Assembly: GCA_033856515.1 (NCBI GenBank) | Contig: JAWVEY010000020.1 | Span: 1 to 64,000, forward strand | Direction of reading: 5' to 3' | Length of the DNA stretch: 64,000 nt | Origin: JALZKA01 sp033856515 | Lineage (GTDB): Bacteria; Actinomycetota; Thermoleophilia; Solirubrobacterales; 70-9 | In this document: positions 63,388 to 64,000 of the stretch, piece by piece | How the letters are laid out: each line of letters begins with the position of its first letter | Numbering within the stretch: position 1 is the first letter of the stretch | Translations under genes and position numbers: made by a program | The notes under the pieces: model-generated | Database searches by the model: none | Told to the model about the DNA's origin: nothing | Seen by the model: only the letters and a program-made list of their open reading frames with translations

Positions 63388-64000
63388 ATGTCGATGCCCA
63401 GCCTCAAAATCATGGCTTTCGCCACCGTGGCCGTTCTCGGCCTCGCCTTCGCGCTCGTTTTCTTCTACGCGCCCAACGACGCCGACCAGGGCTTCATCCA
63501 GAAGATCTTCTACGTCCACGTCCCGATCGCCATCTGCGCGCTGGTTGGCTTCGTGGCCGCGGCGTTCCACTCGATCCGGCATCTGCGCACCGGCGACCCG
63601 ATCCACGATGTCCGCTCCTACGTTTCGATCCACATGGGCGTCATCTTCGGCACCGCGGCTCTCTTGACGGGCTCGATCTGGGCGCGCGCGGCGTGGGGCA
63701 AGTGGTGGGTTTGGGAGGAGCCGACGCTCGTCTCGTTCCTGATCGTCTATCTCCTCTATGCGACCTATTACCCGCTCCGGTACTCGATCGCCGACCGCGA
63801 GCGCCAAGCGCGCTACGCCTCCGTATTCGCGATCACCGCGGGCGCGTTCGTGCCGCTGAACTTCATGGCGGTCCGCCTGGCAGAGTCGCTGGTCCACCCC
63901 CGCGTCTTTGCCACGGCCGACGGCGGGCTGCCGCCCGAGATGCTGCTGACGTTCCTCGTCTCGATTGCCGGCATGGGACTCCTCTTCATCACATTGAGCC
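63388..64000 (+). CDS. ccmC: Heme exporter protein CcmC, 3' end outside window
   Basis: 204 residues are visible from the ATG at 63388 and the frame is still open at the window end. MAFATVAVLGLAFALVFFYAP is the first span. YVHVPIAICALV and SYVSIHMGVIFGTAALLTG hold the two heme-ligand His. The Trp-rich heme loop reads WGKWWVWEEP, with Glu where most CcmC/CcsA have Asp (WWxWD). At least five spans are seen. CcmC loads heme on CcmE, so ccmA-ccmB-ccmC is in the usual order and ccmE, ccmF and others probably follow outside. Confidence 0.93.
   Translation, partial: MSMPSLKIMAFATVAVLGLAFALVFFYAPNDADQGFIQKIFYVHVPIAICALVGFVAAAFHSIRHLRTGDPIHDVRSYVSIHMGVIFGTAALLTGSIWARAAWGKWWVWEEPTLVSFLIVYLLYATYYPLRYSIADRERQARYASVFAITAGAFVPLNFMAVRLAESLVHPRVFATADGGLPPEMLLTFLVSIAGMGLLFITLS

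Noticed and set aside
1..64000. CRISPR arrays, insertion sequences, integrases, toxin-antitoxin pairs or biosynthetic clusters
   Set aside because: No repeat-spacer pattern, transposase or integrase motif, small paired toxin genes or multi-enzyme cluster was seen; the SARP-like gene has no biosynthetic neighbours.

Overview
The window is a high-G+C chromosomal segment, almost wholly coding, from what looks like an actinobacterium of the Thermoleophilia/Solirubrobacterales type. This placement is inference. It rests on the AdnA-like helicase-nuclease, an actinobacterial-style Ile-tRNA synthetase, a zinc metalloprotease of the F420-associated type, HBHA-like and DUF3107-like proteins, many secreted WD40/PD40 and beta-helix proteins, and a large number of apparently leaderless genes. 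I found no rRNA, tRNA, CRISPR array, insertion sequence or prophage. The content is core genome plus lineage-specific secreted proteins.

Layout. 1-1.4 kb: 3' part of groEL with a strong terminator. 1.4-8.3 kb: secreted proteins, a cupin, a small SARP-type regulator, and next to it a giant PD40/CSLREA/beta-helix exoprotein whose promoter carries an 11-bp-spaced direct repeat of the kind SARP proteins bind. 8.4-14 kb: NAD(P)-binding protein, ferredoxin, Mrp ATPase, cupin, a basic coiled-coil protein behind a LexA-like box, and a coupled metalloprotease/inositol-phosphatase pair. 14-19 kb: AdnA-like helicase-nuclease, PAC2 protein, HD/OB exoribonuclease-like protein. 19-25.7 kb: two half-size TauE/SafE proteins, trehalose phosphatase, a MarR-MFS efflux unit with a clear operator, PolX, a polyprenol-type glycosyltransferase and thioredoxin. 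25.8-34.1 kb: PD40 exoprotein, a 59-residue tautomerase, IleS, an alpha/beta hydrolase and a tandem pair of beta-helix exoproteins. 34.2-41.2 kb: FumC, VOC protein, MsrA, lipoprotein, SDR, another PD40 protein and a GabD-like dehydrogenase. 41.2-46.1 kb: SpoIID/LytB protein, lipocalin-like protein, transglycosylase-peptidase fusion and a CSLREA exoprotein. 46.1-51.7 kb: YchF, PAP2, diacylglycerol-kinase-like protein, membrane protein and acyl-CoA ligase. 51.7-57.3 kb: methylmalonyl-CoA epimerase, short FtsH, DUF1385, M20 peptidase and RarA. 57.3-59.3 kb: a small isolated peptide gene and an aldehyde dehydrogenase. 59.3-64 kb: NlpC/P60 and MepA-like wall hydrolases, a cupredoxin, and the start of a cytochrome c maturation operon (ccmA, ccmB, ccmC, the last running off the end).

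Regulation visible in the sequence. About 25 genes have a TANNNT-like -10 hexamer only 6-9 bases before the start codon and no Shine-Dalgarno sequence, which points to leaderless transcripts. Several divergent pairs share overlapping -10 elements; the tightest packs two start codons and two -10 hexamers into 15 bp. Four convergent pairs share the last four bases of their stop codons.

The points I would look at first are the SARP-like regulator and its direct repeat, the Walker-A-altered AdnA-like protein, the single-membrane-span FtsH, the SOS-box-linked basic protein, the nested MarR operator and the orphan 45-residue peptide gene. No obviously new multi-gene defence or mobile system was found.
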